DNA from: Glandiceps talaboti
Lineage: Eukaryota > Hemichordata > Enteropneusta > Spengelidae
Assembly: GCF_964340395.1 (NCBI RefSeq)
Contig: NC_135567.1
Span: 11,716,984-11,776,983, forward strand
DNA: 60,000 bases
Reading direction: 5' to 3'
Under the pieces are notes generated by a model. It saw only the letters and a list, made by a program, of their open reading frames with translations, was not told where the DNA came from and did no database searches. A program made the translations under genes and the position numbers. This document shows positions 23,743 through 33,632 of this stretch, piece by piece; position 1 is the first letter of the stretch, and every line of letters begins with the position of its first letter.

Positions 23743-26700
23743 GAATGAATGAATGAATGAATGAATGAATGAATGAATGAATGAATGAATGAAAGACCAA
23801 CAGGTCAAGTCTCTTTTATAAAAATGAAAATAAAATATCCACAATAAAGAGAAATAATACGCAAAATACAACCATGTCATACAAATAAAACTAGCAGAAT
23901 TTACATAAACATACTATGAGGCATAATAATTATATAGTCAATCTCTCAGTTATGACGTTTAAAAATGATCCCGCTTTTGTAATTTGATGAATTTTTCCTG
24001 AACCCTTCAGCTAGCCTGTTTTTTTTTTGCCAAGGGTCAAAACGTTCGAATCGTACTCTTAAATACTTCTGACACCAGTAACATAGTGTATTTTAAGCGA
24101 ATGTATGCCCCTCAACATCTTTTTATAAAACCAAGCACTCTAAAAGCTTTGTTGACAATAATATATGTTCCTCATTGCTTAAATTGTAAGTAAGTAAAAT
24201 GCCAAGGTCCTTGATATTATAAACTCTCTCGAGATCATACATTGCAATGGTAAATCTGACATCCCCGGTAGGTTTCGAACACTGTTCTCTCAACTTTGTT
24301 GTTGACGTTTTTCTAACATAAGGGACCCTTCAATAATTACAAGGGGGTGGGGGAGGTATTTAGGGATGATCCCCTTTGCTTTGACTGTTTTCTTTTTATC
24401 TAACTTTTTATCTAACTTGGCATGATGCCACTGCTGTCACCAGTTCCAAATCCTACTGCTACCATCACATCCCACCATTGCCACCATTTTAAAGTAATAT
24501 CGTAACATAACAGTGTAACAGAGCACGGTATTATTTACAAATTAAATTCATTTATTTTCTAAAGCTCCTTTTCTATTCATTAATATTCAAAAGCGCTGTA
24601 CACACAATAGATTTAAAAGCATGGTAAAACAATCAAACAAATAGAGCTAAAATCAACAAACTGGTTACAATCATTATAAAAAAAAGCTAAAATTACAACT
24701 AGTAAAAGACACATGGTAAAAAATTGATACAGCTTATAATATTGTTTAAACAGTTGTGTGTTTTAAGATCACATTAAAAAAATTCACCATCAGTTGAGTT
24801 GAATTGAGTTCCATAGCTTTTGTTACTGGTGTCAGAAGTATTAGGGATAATGTGACGGGGTAGCGATGTTAACATCGATCCTGGGATTGTCAATTGTACG
24901 CTCATGTAGACTTTGGGATTTCTGGTCTTCAGCTCAGCCAATTAGATTGAAACACGGGCATTGATTTAACACAAACACAAACTGTAATTGTCGGGAAATA
25001 GTGGGAAACAATAAATCATTTATTTAAAAACTATATAAATGTGTTGAGATCTCAATACAGAAAAATTCCCTCTCTCTTGTGGGATTTGAACCCAGGACTT
25101 CTATTTTTGAACTTATGACCACGACACAGGGAGACGGCGTTAAAATGTTGTTTACATTGAATAGGAGAGGGTCACATTAATTTAGAAAAGATAAATTGAT
25201 TGAGGGTCACTATACAGCAAAATGGACTAGGTTATACGACAGATCGGGCTTGATTTCCCCCAGCCCTCGCCCATTATAATTACTGAAGGCTCCATAAAGG
25301 TACCTGTAAGCTTGTCATCTGGCAATAAGATGATTGTGTGTTGTGTGAAATAAATTTGACAAGTGCATATGTTATCATCAGTCATCATTTGTTGAAGTGT
25401 GTGTTACCCAGACTCTTCGGACTACCATCGCCACAAGCGACAGCAGAAGTCAGATGAGTGTGGGTAACAAAGACGTTGTTTTACGTGATTACTTAAAGTG
25501 TTCACATTCCCCTAATGAACAAAACAATTAACCCCAAAAACGTTCGTAATCCCTTCCCAGTCCCGATCCCAATGATTTACTGAGATTTCTATATGTGCAA
25601 TTGGACTATACGGTAACCCATTTCCCCTTTTCATTCTGGCGATATACACGATGTTCACCTAATAGTATATATTGCATCCCCACCCTTTCCATTCCCCATT
25701 GTCATTTCCCCCAGTAATTCACCATACTATCTATGTGTAATATGTACATGCAATACGGATTTCCAAAATATAAGCGAGATTTGATAATACCTCTCGATAC
25801 TGTTTGACTTTTCATTCGATGAATATTAATAGACTAAGTACGTATAGATACATTTTCAACACAATGTCTCTATGTTTCTTTTCCAGTGATATCAATAGCC
25901 GATAGTAGCTTTGCAATTACTGATCCATTAAGCTACACCATTGACAGATATACACCGGTTGATTTCACGTTTTCCATTGGATTAGCGAACAGTGATGACA
26001 CCAATAGCATAGAAGTCACTGCTATCGACCTTTATCTCTCGGATGATGAAAGTCTGACCAAAAAATCTACTGCTTTCCCTGTCACCGGTTCCTTCCCAAT
26101 AACTGTGCCTGCTAATGATATTGGTGATACGCCTACTACTGGTTTGACAGCAAGTGTTATAGCAGACACAGCGCAGTGTGATGACTACAAGTTCCTGTGT
26201 GCACAAGTTACACCTGATAGTGATATAGACTGTATTGACCTAACTGTCTCTGGCGATGAGTCTATAGATTGCAGTGCAGGTCGGTTTAAAGTTATATTTT
26301 TTTCCTAACTTTTTCATTTATGTTAAATAAAAAACTCAGACCCAATATAACATGTGCCGAGAGTACGAAATCATCGTCCGATTCTATGGAAAATGAATAA
26401 GTCACTTCAATTGTTTTACCCAGTAACAGAATTATTTCCAGGAAAAAAAGTTTCTTTATTCAAAAACGCTAAACGTATCTGATGCGACCGTCAACAGCTA
26501 TGAGATCATTGATTCGGCAGGTTACACCATGTGTAGAATCACAAATCTAACCAAATTTCCTAATCATGATGTTTTTCACACCATGTAATCTTATAAAATT
26601 GATTGTCCTCCTTCTTTAAATTCTGCGAAGTCTGCTTTTTATTACCCGTATCGGATTTGTTTTATCTTACCACCCACTCTCGTTTCCTACTTGTAGAATT

Positions 26701-29700
26701 CATGACATTTAAAAAATACATCTTCTTCATTTTAGTATTTTAGTGTCTGTGTAATAATACATATTGTGTTTGCGTATCGCACATGCCTGGGATTGTGTTT
26801 TCCTGTTTCAGGTGGTTTCACTTAATACAGAAACGTATCGATGATGACAGCTGTTGCACTAATACTAATGTATGGAATATTAATCTAGTTCATATTAATC
26901 TAGTTCCGTTTGCACCACAGGGGTCAGGGGGGATAAACATATAAAAAGTGATTTCCCAGAATTTTTGATAATATTTCGTATTGTTTTGCATTGCATTTCA
27001 AAACTTTTTAAATGTTACCAACTTAAAGGTGATTCAAAATGCTCACATTCACTATCGCTAATTTGCTAGACTACATGTTTGTGAAATGCATTCTGGTTTT
27101 GGAACTTTTCAAAAGCGTCTGCAAACACCTTAAAATGACCTTTTTTCAGTCACTTCCCTTCGGATTTACTTCGAGAGTTTTCGGGTATTTCCGGTCTCAC
27201 CTAGACCACGGGATTTTATGACGTCATAAGGAGACATGGTTAGCACGTAGCCTATGACGAGCGTAGTCAACAGGTGAATAAAAGTCAACAGCATTGTGAG
27301 AAAATACATTGCTGGTGGTTGTAATAGACATCAGTAAACAAAAACTACACTCTACATGTCTTATTAACCAACATTTACCGATATTTACTCACACTTTCTC
27401 ACTAATTGGCAGTGTCTGTGGGTATAAATGCTAAAATATTATCTCCCCATATTATGGCAAAATAAATCAAAACGGCTAGACTAGATATATATAAACACTT
27501 GTAATGTCGCGTGTTTCACATTCATTGACTTTTATTTATCTGATTTTTTATTATTTGCCGACAAGAAGCATTACGATACCGTCGTAACGTTTGACGGCAT
27601 CCATGGGCCAAGTACGGCATATTTTAGCCCAATCGTACTCGCGTCGCCTTTTGAACAGTGCATTTAACAACAAAGTAAACATATTTCATCTCGAATAAAC
27701 ATACTAGCTATTAGAATACCAATGGGAAACTTCAAGAAGGCGTATCGGGACATGTGCCACAATATATTTGTTGGTCCCATAATACACTAATTGATTCGAT
27801 TTGCTCTGAGCATATGGAAGTACGCTCCGAGTCATTGCATCATGTAAATGGAACTGTGACCAACCTAATTGTGTTGTCCATATATAAAATGAGAGTGACC
27901 TGTAAATTTTTCACAGTTTTCGTTGTGGTCTTGTATTGTCACATGTTTGGCTTGTGAACACAAGTTTACATCTATTATTGTCTAGGGCGTAATACTCTAG
28001 TCCGAGTCTGAAACCCATATAAAACCCAAGAAACTCGCATTCGGATGGGACAGAACAGAAGTAGGTCTCATCGACTTGTTGGGGACTCGAATTATTGCTT
28101 GTTTTTATCACGGTATACAGGTGATTATTATATATCGGTAGAGGGGTAGTGTTGTCAAGTTTTGTGCAGTCACCGCGGCCGCGGCAGTAAGCTTATACTA
28201 GGATAGTTCCGCCGATCAAAGCTGAAGCAGTGTATGTACAATGTGCGTAAGCTTATGGAATCGGGAGAGCACAGCGCACATTCGTGTCGGGTTAAATTTA
28301 TCCACGTGTTGATGTAATCCATATTTATCAATCAGATATATTGTAAAATTCTTCAAGTCGTACAGAAATAACGTCTCTAGCTTCAAAACAAACCCTGAGA
28401 AACTGGACCGGATGTGGCTAGCCAAGTATCTAGTTGCAGGCTTTCTTTCATAACCATGTGTTGGGGTCACGACCTTGATTGCCGACGTCAATATTGTCCA
28501 ATCATATTTAATATCATGAACACATCGCGATATTTGATTTGTTGGTTTCCTAAACTGTATACTTCGAATACCATGATTCGTTACAGAATTCTTCTAATGA
28601 ATATTAAATAGGCTTGTTGCATTAAATTAAGTGATATCGCAACAAGGGAAACCATACAAGTTTTCTTCCAGACGAGTTGCTAAAGTCATGTAAATGACAA
28701 CACTAAACTCACGAAATTTCCTCAATTCTTTACAGTTTTATTGCTGATAACATGGCAATCTAATAGCTAGTATATTTATTCAAGATAAATATATTCATTT
28801 TGTTGCTAAATGCGCCGTTCAAAAGGCGACATCAGTGAGTATAGTCGAGTATAGTGGGCTATAATATGATGTCGACGCCATGCCTGTCGAAGATATTGTA
28901 ATGCTTCTCCTCGGCAAATAATAAAAAAATCATATAAATAAATTGAAACACGCGAGTGACATAACAAGTGTTTATGTATATCTACACTGTAGTCTAGCCG
29001 TTTTGATTTATTTTGCCATAATATGGGGAGATAATATTTTAGCATTTATACCGACAGACACTGCCAATTAGTCAGAAAGTTTGAGTAAATATCGGTAAAT
29101 ATTGGTTAATAAGACATGTAGAGTGTAGTTTTTGTTTACTGATGTCTGTTACACCCACTAGCAATGTATTTTTTCACAATGCTGTTGAATTTTGTTCGCC
29201 TAGTGACTACGCTCGTCATAGTCTTAGTGCTAACGTGTACCCCTTATGACGTCATAAAATCCCGTGGTCTAGGTGGGACCGGAAATACCCGAAAACTCTC
29301 GAAGTAAATCCGAAGGGAAGTGACTGAAAAAAGGTCATTTAAGGTGTTTGCAGACGCTTTTGAAAAGTTTTAAAACCAAAATGCATTTCACAAACATGTC
29401 GTCTAGCAAATTAGCGATAGTGAATCTGAGCATTTTGAATCACCTTTAACTAAAATGTACGCTGACTGTCATTTGCTATTTCATACATTTAGCACTCTCC
29501 TATCACAGTTTATCTTTTCCCCATTAATTAGTGCACAACTAATCTTAAAACAAAAAGCAAACAAACAAACAAGATAATGGTAATAGTCTGACGAGTGGAT
29601 ATTTACACTGGTAGGATATAATTAGTAATATTGCCTTTATTTTGTTGTGTTATTAGTTGTAAACTAATTAATCATATTTGATAGTTAAAATACAATATTG

Positions 29701-31412
29701 CGTGAATTGAATGATAACAATTATTTGAAATGTAGAGCAAAATAGAAAAAAAAATAATATTAGAAATCCTGGTAATCAAGATAAAATTGCTTACCCCTTC
29801 TGGCCCCAGTGGTTGCACATCTAATGAAACTCAATTATATTTAATTGTATACTGTCTATCTTCCTTCCCAGTGATATCAGTAGCCGATGGTAGTTTCGAT
29901 ATTACTGACCCAACAACCTACACCATTGACCGAAAAACAGAGGTTGAATTTACATTTTCAATTGGATTGGCTAATCGTTACGCTAGTGATATAGAGGTCT
30001 CAGGTATCAACCTGTATCTCTCTGATGATGAAATTCTGACCACACAATCCAATGCTTTTCCTGCTGTCGGTACATTCCCAATAACGGTGGTTGGTAATGC
30101 TGATGGTAGTGTTCTCACCGAAGGTTTAACAGCAAGTGTTATAGCTGATGCAGCACAGTGTGATTCATATATATACCTATGTGCACAAGTTACACCTGAT
30201 GACGACATAGACTGTACTGACGTCAGTGCTTCAATGGACTGTGAAGGTTTGTTAACTTTATTTTTCATTTCCCAACCAGAGACCTCTGATAAATTGTCAA
30301 GAAAAATGACGTTTTCTTATTTGAAAATTGAAACATCCTTAGCTGCATTATACATTATACTGGAAATGTTGGAACAATCCAGGTTTAGTACATTTAGATA
30401 AAGACCTGGGTTGTGATGGCTACTTCTAAAAATACATCCATGTAAACATATTTGACGACAGTGGTGAAAGGAGAGGATGGCCATAAATGTTTGACGAACT
30501 TCTTTAAGTTATATGGGAGATTTTTGGATATAAAAAATCGGCTCATCTCTCGTATAAGAATATACAACTGTTCTTTCAGCAACTTTGACTGACAAAGAAT
30601 TCACTCCTGACTAAATGTTCTCTCTTCTGTAGATATAACTATTGCGACCGACAGTTTTGAAATCACTGCTCCGGACACTTACACTATCGACACAGTTACT
30701 GCAGTTGACTTCACCTTCTCAATCGGACTAGCAAGTGACTATGCAAATACAGTACAGGTCACTGCCATCAATCTCTATCTATCCGATGATGAAGTTCTCA
30801 CCAAGAAATCCGCTGCTTTCCTTGCTGGTCCCACTGATTCATTCCCAATAGACGTGGCTGGTGGAGCTGATGGGAGTACACCTACTACTGGTTTGATTGC
30901 AAGTGTTATAGCTGATGCAGAACATTGTGATGACTACAAGTTCCTGTGTGCACAAGTTACCCCTGATGATGATATTCAATGCGAGGATGTTGAAAGTAAC
31001 ATAGACTGCACAGGTTTGTTGAAATATTTCGTAAACATATCTATATTAGCTTAATCTGAAGAATGCAACGCCACTTATCACATGTCCATAGATTGGTTCC
31101 CCTGTAGATTTAGCCGAAAATTCCGGCGCATTTTGAGTGCTGAATTTTCTACAAATTATTGTAAGATTGATATTTAATAACTTAATAAACATGTTGAATA
31201 ACTTTTGAGAGCACACTCTGAATATTTTAAGTAACCTTCCGTATACATGAAGTTCAGTAACTTCAGGAGTTATTCGTATATCTGGCAAGTTCTCAACTCA
31301 CGTGATGTCGTATTCCTTCTCGTCATTTCTAGGTGCTTCTAGTGGACTTGTTGCTGGGGCAACGTGTGTAGTTATCAGCATTATGGCAGCTTTGGTGACA
31401 ATTCTACTGTAG
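23007..31412 (+). CDS. GPI-anchored three-repeat surface protein (copy 1, five coding exons)
   Basis: Coding exons 23,007-23,064, 25,887-26,279, 29,872-30,246, 30,633-31,013 and 31,333-31,412 join in frame to 429 codons including the stop. Residues 1-19 are a signal peptide (MRSVVYLMILLGYCHISQA). Residues 20-150, 151-275 and 276-402 are three homologous repeats, one per exon. Residues 403-428 are a GASSG linker plus a hydrophobic tail ending in AALVTILL at the stop, typical of a GPI-attachment signal. All introns are phase 1. Each repeat has four cysteines (C-x6-C-x10-C-x8 to 12-C) and shared FTFSIGLA, LYLSDDE, ASVIAD and LCAQVTPD motifs. It is acidic and I see no N-glycosylation sequon. The family is not recognised; an Ig-like or CARDB-like beta-sandwich adhesion or recognition role is inference. 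A tandem paralogue starts at 55,204. Confidence 0.8.
23380..23791. repeat. Patchwork of tetranucleotide repeats
   Basis: Runs of TTAA, GTTA, TTTG, TTTA, TTCG, ATTG and AATG follow one another. The last run, (AATG)n at about 23,739-23,791, abuts the 3' end of a minus-strand LINE and is probably its tail. The other runs look like successive mutated expansions of the same tail. Plus-strand Phe/Tyr/Leu/Val-rich frames here are artefacts. Confidence 0.9.
23792..24312 (-). mobile_element. 5'-truncated LINE (non-LTR retrotransposon) 3' end
   Basis: Read on the minus strand from 24,300 downward, the translation gives a reverse-transcriptase C-terminal segment with the family signature 'NIKDLGILL' followed by 'NLSNEEHI' (about 24,150-24,260). 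After a frameshift comes 'GFIKRC' and a decayed 'KYTMLLVS' (CR1/L2/jockey-like). It has stops and frameshifts, so it is dead. The minus-strand 3' end 'gacctgttggtcttt' runs straight into a (CATT)n tail, typical of such elements. It lies in intron 1, opposite to the gene. Copy 2 has it at 55,997-56,530, so insertion predates the duplication. Confidence 0.7.
24313..25074. other. Intron 1 sequence, repeat-derived in part
   Basis: No exon is seen. The phrase 'caaaagcgctgtacac' near 24,588 resembles the conserved end of dispersed repeats in invertebrate deuterostomes, and the A-rich DNA around it is probably repeat-derived. Shared with 56,531-57,296. Confidence 0.35.
25075..25141 (-). mobile_element. 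tRNA-derived SINE remnant
   Basis: On the minus strand GGGTTCAAATCCC (25,081-25,093) is a perfect RNA polymerase III B box. It is preceded by a degraded A-box-like 'gtcgtggtcataag' about 30 nt upstream, at the usual spacing. The acceptor stem does not pair well, so a SINE head or tRNA fossil fits better than a tRNA gene. In copy 2 (57,297-57,357) the B box is mutated. Confidence 0.4.
25142..25886. other. Rest of intron 1
   Basis: No exon seen. It ends with a pyrimidine-rich acceptor, cttttccag, before exon 2. Matches 57,358-58,116 with scattered changes. Confidence 0.55.
25887..26279 (+). CDS. Exon 2, repeat domain 1
   Basis: 131 codons, phase 1 at both ends. It contains YTIDRYT, FTFSIGLA, LYLSDDE, ASVIADT and CDDYKFLCAQVTPD, then two more cysteines. 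Acceptor ttttccag, donor GCAG|GTCGGT, which is weak at +3 and +4. The last inter-cysteine loop is 12 residues against 8 in the other repeats. The first half is almost the same as copy 2 exon 2, but the second half is far more diverged and instead resembles repeat 3 of this same gene. Confidence 0.85.
26475..26588 (+). pseudogene. Decayed relic of a fourth repeat exon
   Basis: The translation from 26,475 reads like the N-terminal quarter of the repeat: NSYEIIDSAGYTMCRIT aligns with GSFDITDPTTYTIDRKT. It then loses similarity and reaches a stop. Copy 2 has a better-preserved version at 58,698 (YTIGRIT kept). A TTTCCAG acceptor-like sequence precedes it in both. I infer that the ancestral gene had a further repeat exon between present repeats 1 and 2. 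Confidence 0.5.
27023..27716 (+). repeat. Left inverted arm of the foldback element
   Basis: Pairs with 28,766-29,449 in reverse complement at about 85-90 percent by eye, with a more diverged stretch near 27,570-27,640. It contains the CRE palindrome TGACGTCA at 27,219 with 'cacgggattttatgacgtca' around it, also present in the other arm. Confidence 0.8.
27717..28765. other. Unique core of the foldback element
   Basis: No similarity to transposases is recognisable. A 22-codon plus-strand frame at 27,889-27,957 has signal-peptide character (hydrophobic run TVFVVVLYC) right after 'tatataaaatg', but has no donor or continuation. A 12-bp GC palindrome CCGCGGCCGCGG lies at about 28,173, unusual in this AT-rich DNA. 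Confidence 0.5.
28766..29449 (-). repeat. Right inverted arm of the foldback element
   Basis: Reverse complement of the left arm, ending GAATCACCT then TTAA. The small frames in the arm are mirrored in the other arm and carry no domain. Confidence 0.8.
29872..30246 (+). CDS. Exon 3, repeat domain 2
   Basis: 125 codons, phase 1 to 1. Motifs: GSFDITDP, YTIDR, FTFSIGLA, LYLSDDE, ASVIADA and LCAQVTPD, with cysteines spaced C-x6-C-x10-C-x8-C. Acceptor cttcccag, donor GAAG|GTTTGT. It differs from copy 2 exon 3 at about 14 codons by amino acid and about 10 silently by my count, a ratio suggesting relaxed or moderate constraint rather than none. Confidence 0.85.
30247..30632. other. Intron 3
   Basis: 386-bp intron with donor gtttgt and acceptor cttctgtag. 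Nothing else seen. The matching intron in copy 2 is 59,426-59,816. Confidence 0.7.
30633..31013 (+). CDS. Exon 4, repeat domain 3
   Basis: 127 codons, phase 1 to 1. Starts DITIATDSFEIT and holds FTFSIGLA, LYLSDDE, ASVIADA and CDDYKFLCAQVTPD. Donor ACAG|GTTTGT. The stretch encoding CDDYKFLCAQV is identical at DNA level to that of repeat 1 in this gene over more than 30 bp, but differs from repeat 1 of copy 2, which suggests exchange between exons. Confidence 0.85.
31014..31332. other. Intron 4
   Basis: 319-bp intron, donor gtttgt, acceptor catttctag. No other feature seen. Confidence 0.65.
31333..31412 (+). CDS. Exon 5, GPI-anchor signal and stop
   Basis: Encodes the last 26 residues. Small residues GASSG, candidates for the omega site, are followed by about 21 mostly hydrophobic residues reaching the TAG with no cytoplasmic tail. 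This is the classical GPI-attachment layout; a single-pass membrane anchor without tail is the less likely alternative. Eight bases after the stop lies a good donor (CTG|GTAAGA at 31,421), so the 3' UTR is probably spliced. The equivalent exon of copy 2 lies beyond the window. Confidence 0.75.
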
Positions 31413-31851
31413 AATATCTGGTAAGATGTATATGTAATTAATCTGCATATCTCGTCATATATCATTTGGACTTGGTTTCGAATGTTCATGTATTTGATGA
31501 CTGGTTGATAAATAGATGAGTTAAGTTCTTATTGTTTTACCTAATTTTAAGTATTTTGCATGATTTCCAACTACCCATGTGTTACACATGCAAACCAGCG
31601 TTCATTTACATTATTAAACACCGTAAAATACCGAAAGGCTGTCCCCACTCTTACGAAAGGCTCTTTAAAGAGGGCGGGGGCAGGAGAACACACGTGAAGC
31701 TGATTCTAACATAGCAGACTCAGGAATCTTGCACCGCGCGACCTCTCTAAATAGTACAAGAATTTGCCAAATCATCGTTGAGGAGGACCGTTGTACACTT
31801 CAACTCTTTATCCAGACAAATGATGTTTGTGATTCTTCTTTTAATTTCCAG

Positions 31852-32245
31852 GCTACCGTAAAGTGTACTGACTTGTTTCATCCTGTACGAAAAGTGAAGA
31901 AAATTATATAATGGACGACACTGGTTGAATTAACATTCTTCAATAATCATTATCAGATTTTCCCCTGTTTAAAAATGATGCATCTATTATGTTCCCTGCA
32001 TAACTCTCAGTAAATGCAAATTGTCATATCTTCTTCAAAATATCCCTCTTTTTCAAATATCTTTTTTTGGGGGTCGGTGGCCATCCTCTTTTTACCTTGT
32101 ATGACGTGTAACCGAAAAATTAGGTAAAGAGGGGGTACATGTCAATGACCCCAGAATTTGTTCCATTCTAATAGACCATACATTATACGTTGGTGTCGTA
32201 CCAAGTAAGGGGAGGTGGGTATAATAAATTTCATTGAGATCGATC
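31852..32245 (+). other. Probable 3' UTR terminal exon
   Basis: A strong acceptor (cttttaatttccag) ends at 31,851, pairing with the donor at 31,421. The first AATAAA downstream is at 32,223. No coding frame is expected. The exon boundary is inferred from splice consensus only. Confidence 0.4.
32223..32228 (+). terminator. Candidate poly(A) signal AATAAA
   Basis: First canonical hexamer after the stop of the copy 1 gene. A later AATAAA near 32,713 is an alternative. Confidence 0.35.
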
Positions 32246-32805
32246 ACCTAGAAAATAGTATTATTAAGAAATTGTCAGGTGAATTTGTAGTACAGGTACA
32301 ATTAACAACTTATAATTTTCACTATAATGACAACTTCTACAGTACACTGTAACAATCGAGATTTCAACACATGTCATAACAGTTTGGTGAAGTCAGTATA
32401 TTTCTCAATTTTTATTTTACAAAGTTTGGTGCTGACACGTTACTTATGCGTCTTGGCAACATTCATTGAAGAAACAATTAGTTTGTATGTTTTCAGTTTC
32501 TTCTCCCCATATTCTCACAATAGTGATGAATATCTTGGACCACACTACGCGACTCTGTAGTTTACGATTTTCATATTCATGACGTGCTACTATGACAACC
32601 AGTGTGACGTGTGAAGGTATATGGACGACATGAATGAATCAGCCCATGACGTCATTATGTCAGGGTGAATTCATTTGATGCAAGACTCCTACCCGATAGT
32701 CACACTGGTCAGAATAAATAATGACTGACCATGTATAAGTACAGGTGACAATGCACTCTTACCTACCGAACTATTTTCCTTTCTACACACTGATAGTATA
32801 TACAG
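32246..32805. other. No gene seen
   Basis: Spacer after the gene, with a CRE palindrome TGACGTCA at 32,647. A 77-codon frame at 32,327-32,560 has no recognisable domain. Confidence 0.45.
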
Positions 32806-33200
32806 ACAGACAGACAGATGGACGGACGGAGGGACGGTGGGACGGAGGGACGATCTGTCGATCGATCGGTCTATGGGTCGATCGGTCAGTCAGTTAATCA
32901 GTCAGCCAAGCAGACAGAGACAGACATATTGACTTTCATCCATGCGTGCATACATCCAGGCATGCAGGCATGCAGGCAGGCAGGCATCCATCCATCCATC
33001 CATCCATCTATCTATCCACCCATCTATACGCACACATACACACATGCATACATACATACATACATACAGACAAACATACATACATACATACATACATACA
33101 TACATACATACATACATACATACAGAGACAGACTGACAGACAGACAGACATACATACATACATACATACATACATACATACATACATACATACATACATG
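32806..33200. repeat. Compound tetranucleotide array, (CATA)n orientation
   Basis: CAGA, GGAC, GATC/GGTC, GGCA, CATC and then long ACAT runs. The plus strand reads CATA, opposite to the other large arrays in the window. Frames rich in His/Thr/Tyr/Ile are artefacts. Confidence 0.95.
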
Positions 33201-33632
33201 CACACATACTCAAACTAAAGGAACTGTATTTGCAAACGTGTTTAGGATATGTACGATCTACCATGTAAAATCTTAGGTTTCTAAATGTATCTCAACATAC
33301 AATTACTGTATGAGTTACAAAAACTGAACAATATATGAATACTGAACAAGTTATGACTATGTTACATCTTTACATTGTTGTACTTTAATAGGTTTTCAGA
33401 TAATGTTTGAGTAAACCAGCCAAGCAACAGTACTAACATGGTCACTCATAGCACGACATGAATGATGTACGTACATATACAGTACAATGTTAGATGTGGT
33501 CATTTTGCTAAGTTACTGTCTCTGTATGTATGAATACAGATTGAAATGTAACTACGTTTGAAGTAAAAAAAAATAAAACAAAAACTATTTACACCTGTGA
33601 TATTGTTGTGAGTGTGCGTTTTTATTTGCGTC
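33201..33632. other. Spacer between inverted arrays; no gene seen
   Basis: About 430 bp of AT-rich DNA separating the (CATA)n array from the (TATG)n array. Confidence 0.6.

Larger units (their letters stand above)
27023..29449. mobile_element. Foldback transposon with TTAA ends (copy 1 only)
   Basis: Two inverted arms of ~690 bp (27,023-27,716 and 28,766-29,449) flank ~1 kb of unrelated DNA. Both ends read TTAA then AGGTGATTCAAAATGCTCA, so TTAA is a probable target-site duplication as in piggyBac-type transposition. The matching intron in copy 2 (58,498-59,050) is only 553 bp and lacks it, so it inserted in copy 1 or in one allele. No transposase is seen, so it is non-autonomous. Superfamily assignment from TTAA alone is tentative. 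Confidence 0.75.

Noticed and set aside
28806-29045. Minus-strand 79-codon frame in the right arm of the foldback element
   Set aside because: Does not stay open in the other arm and shows no transposase motif.
29978-30268. Minus-strand frame opposite repeat exon 3 (also 25,982-26,206 and 59,157-59,453)
   Set aside because: Shadow of the real plus-strand exon; it recurs only because the exons are homologous.
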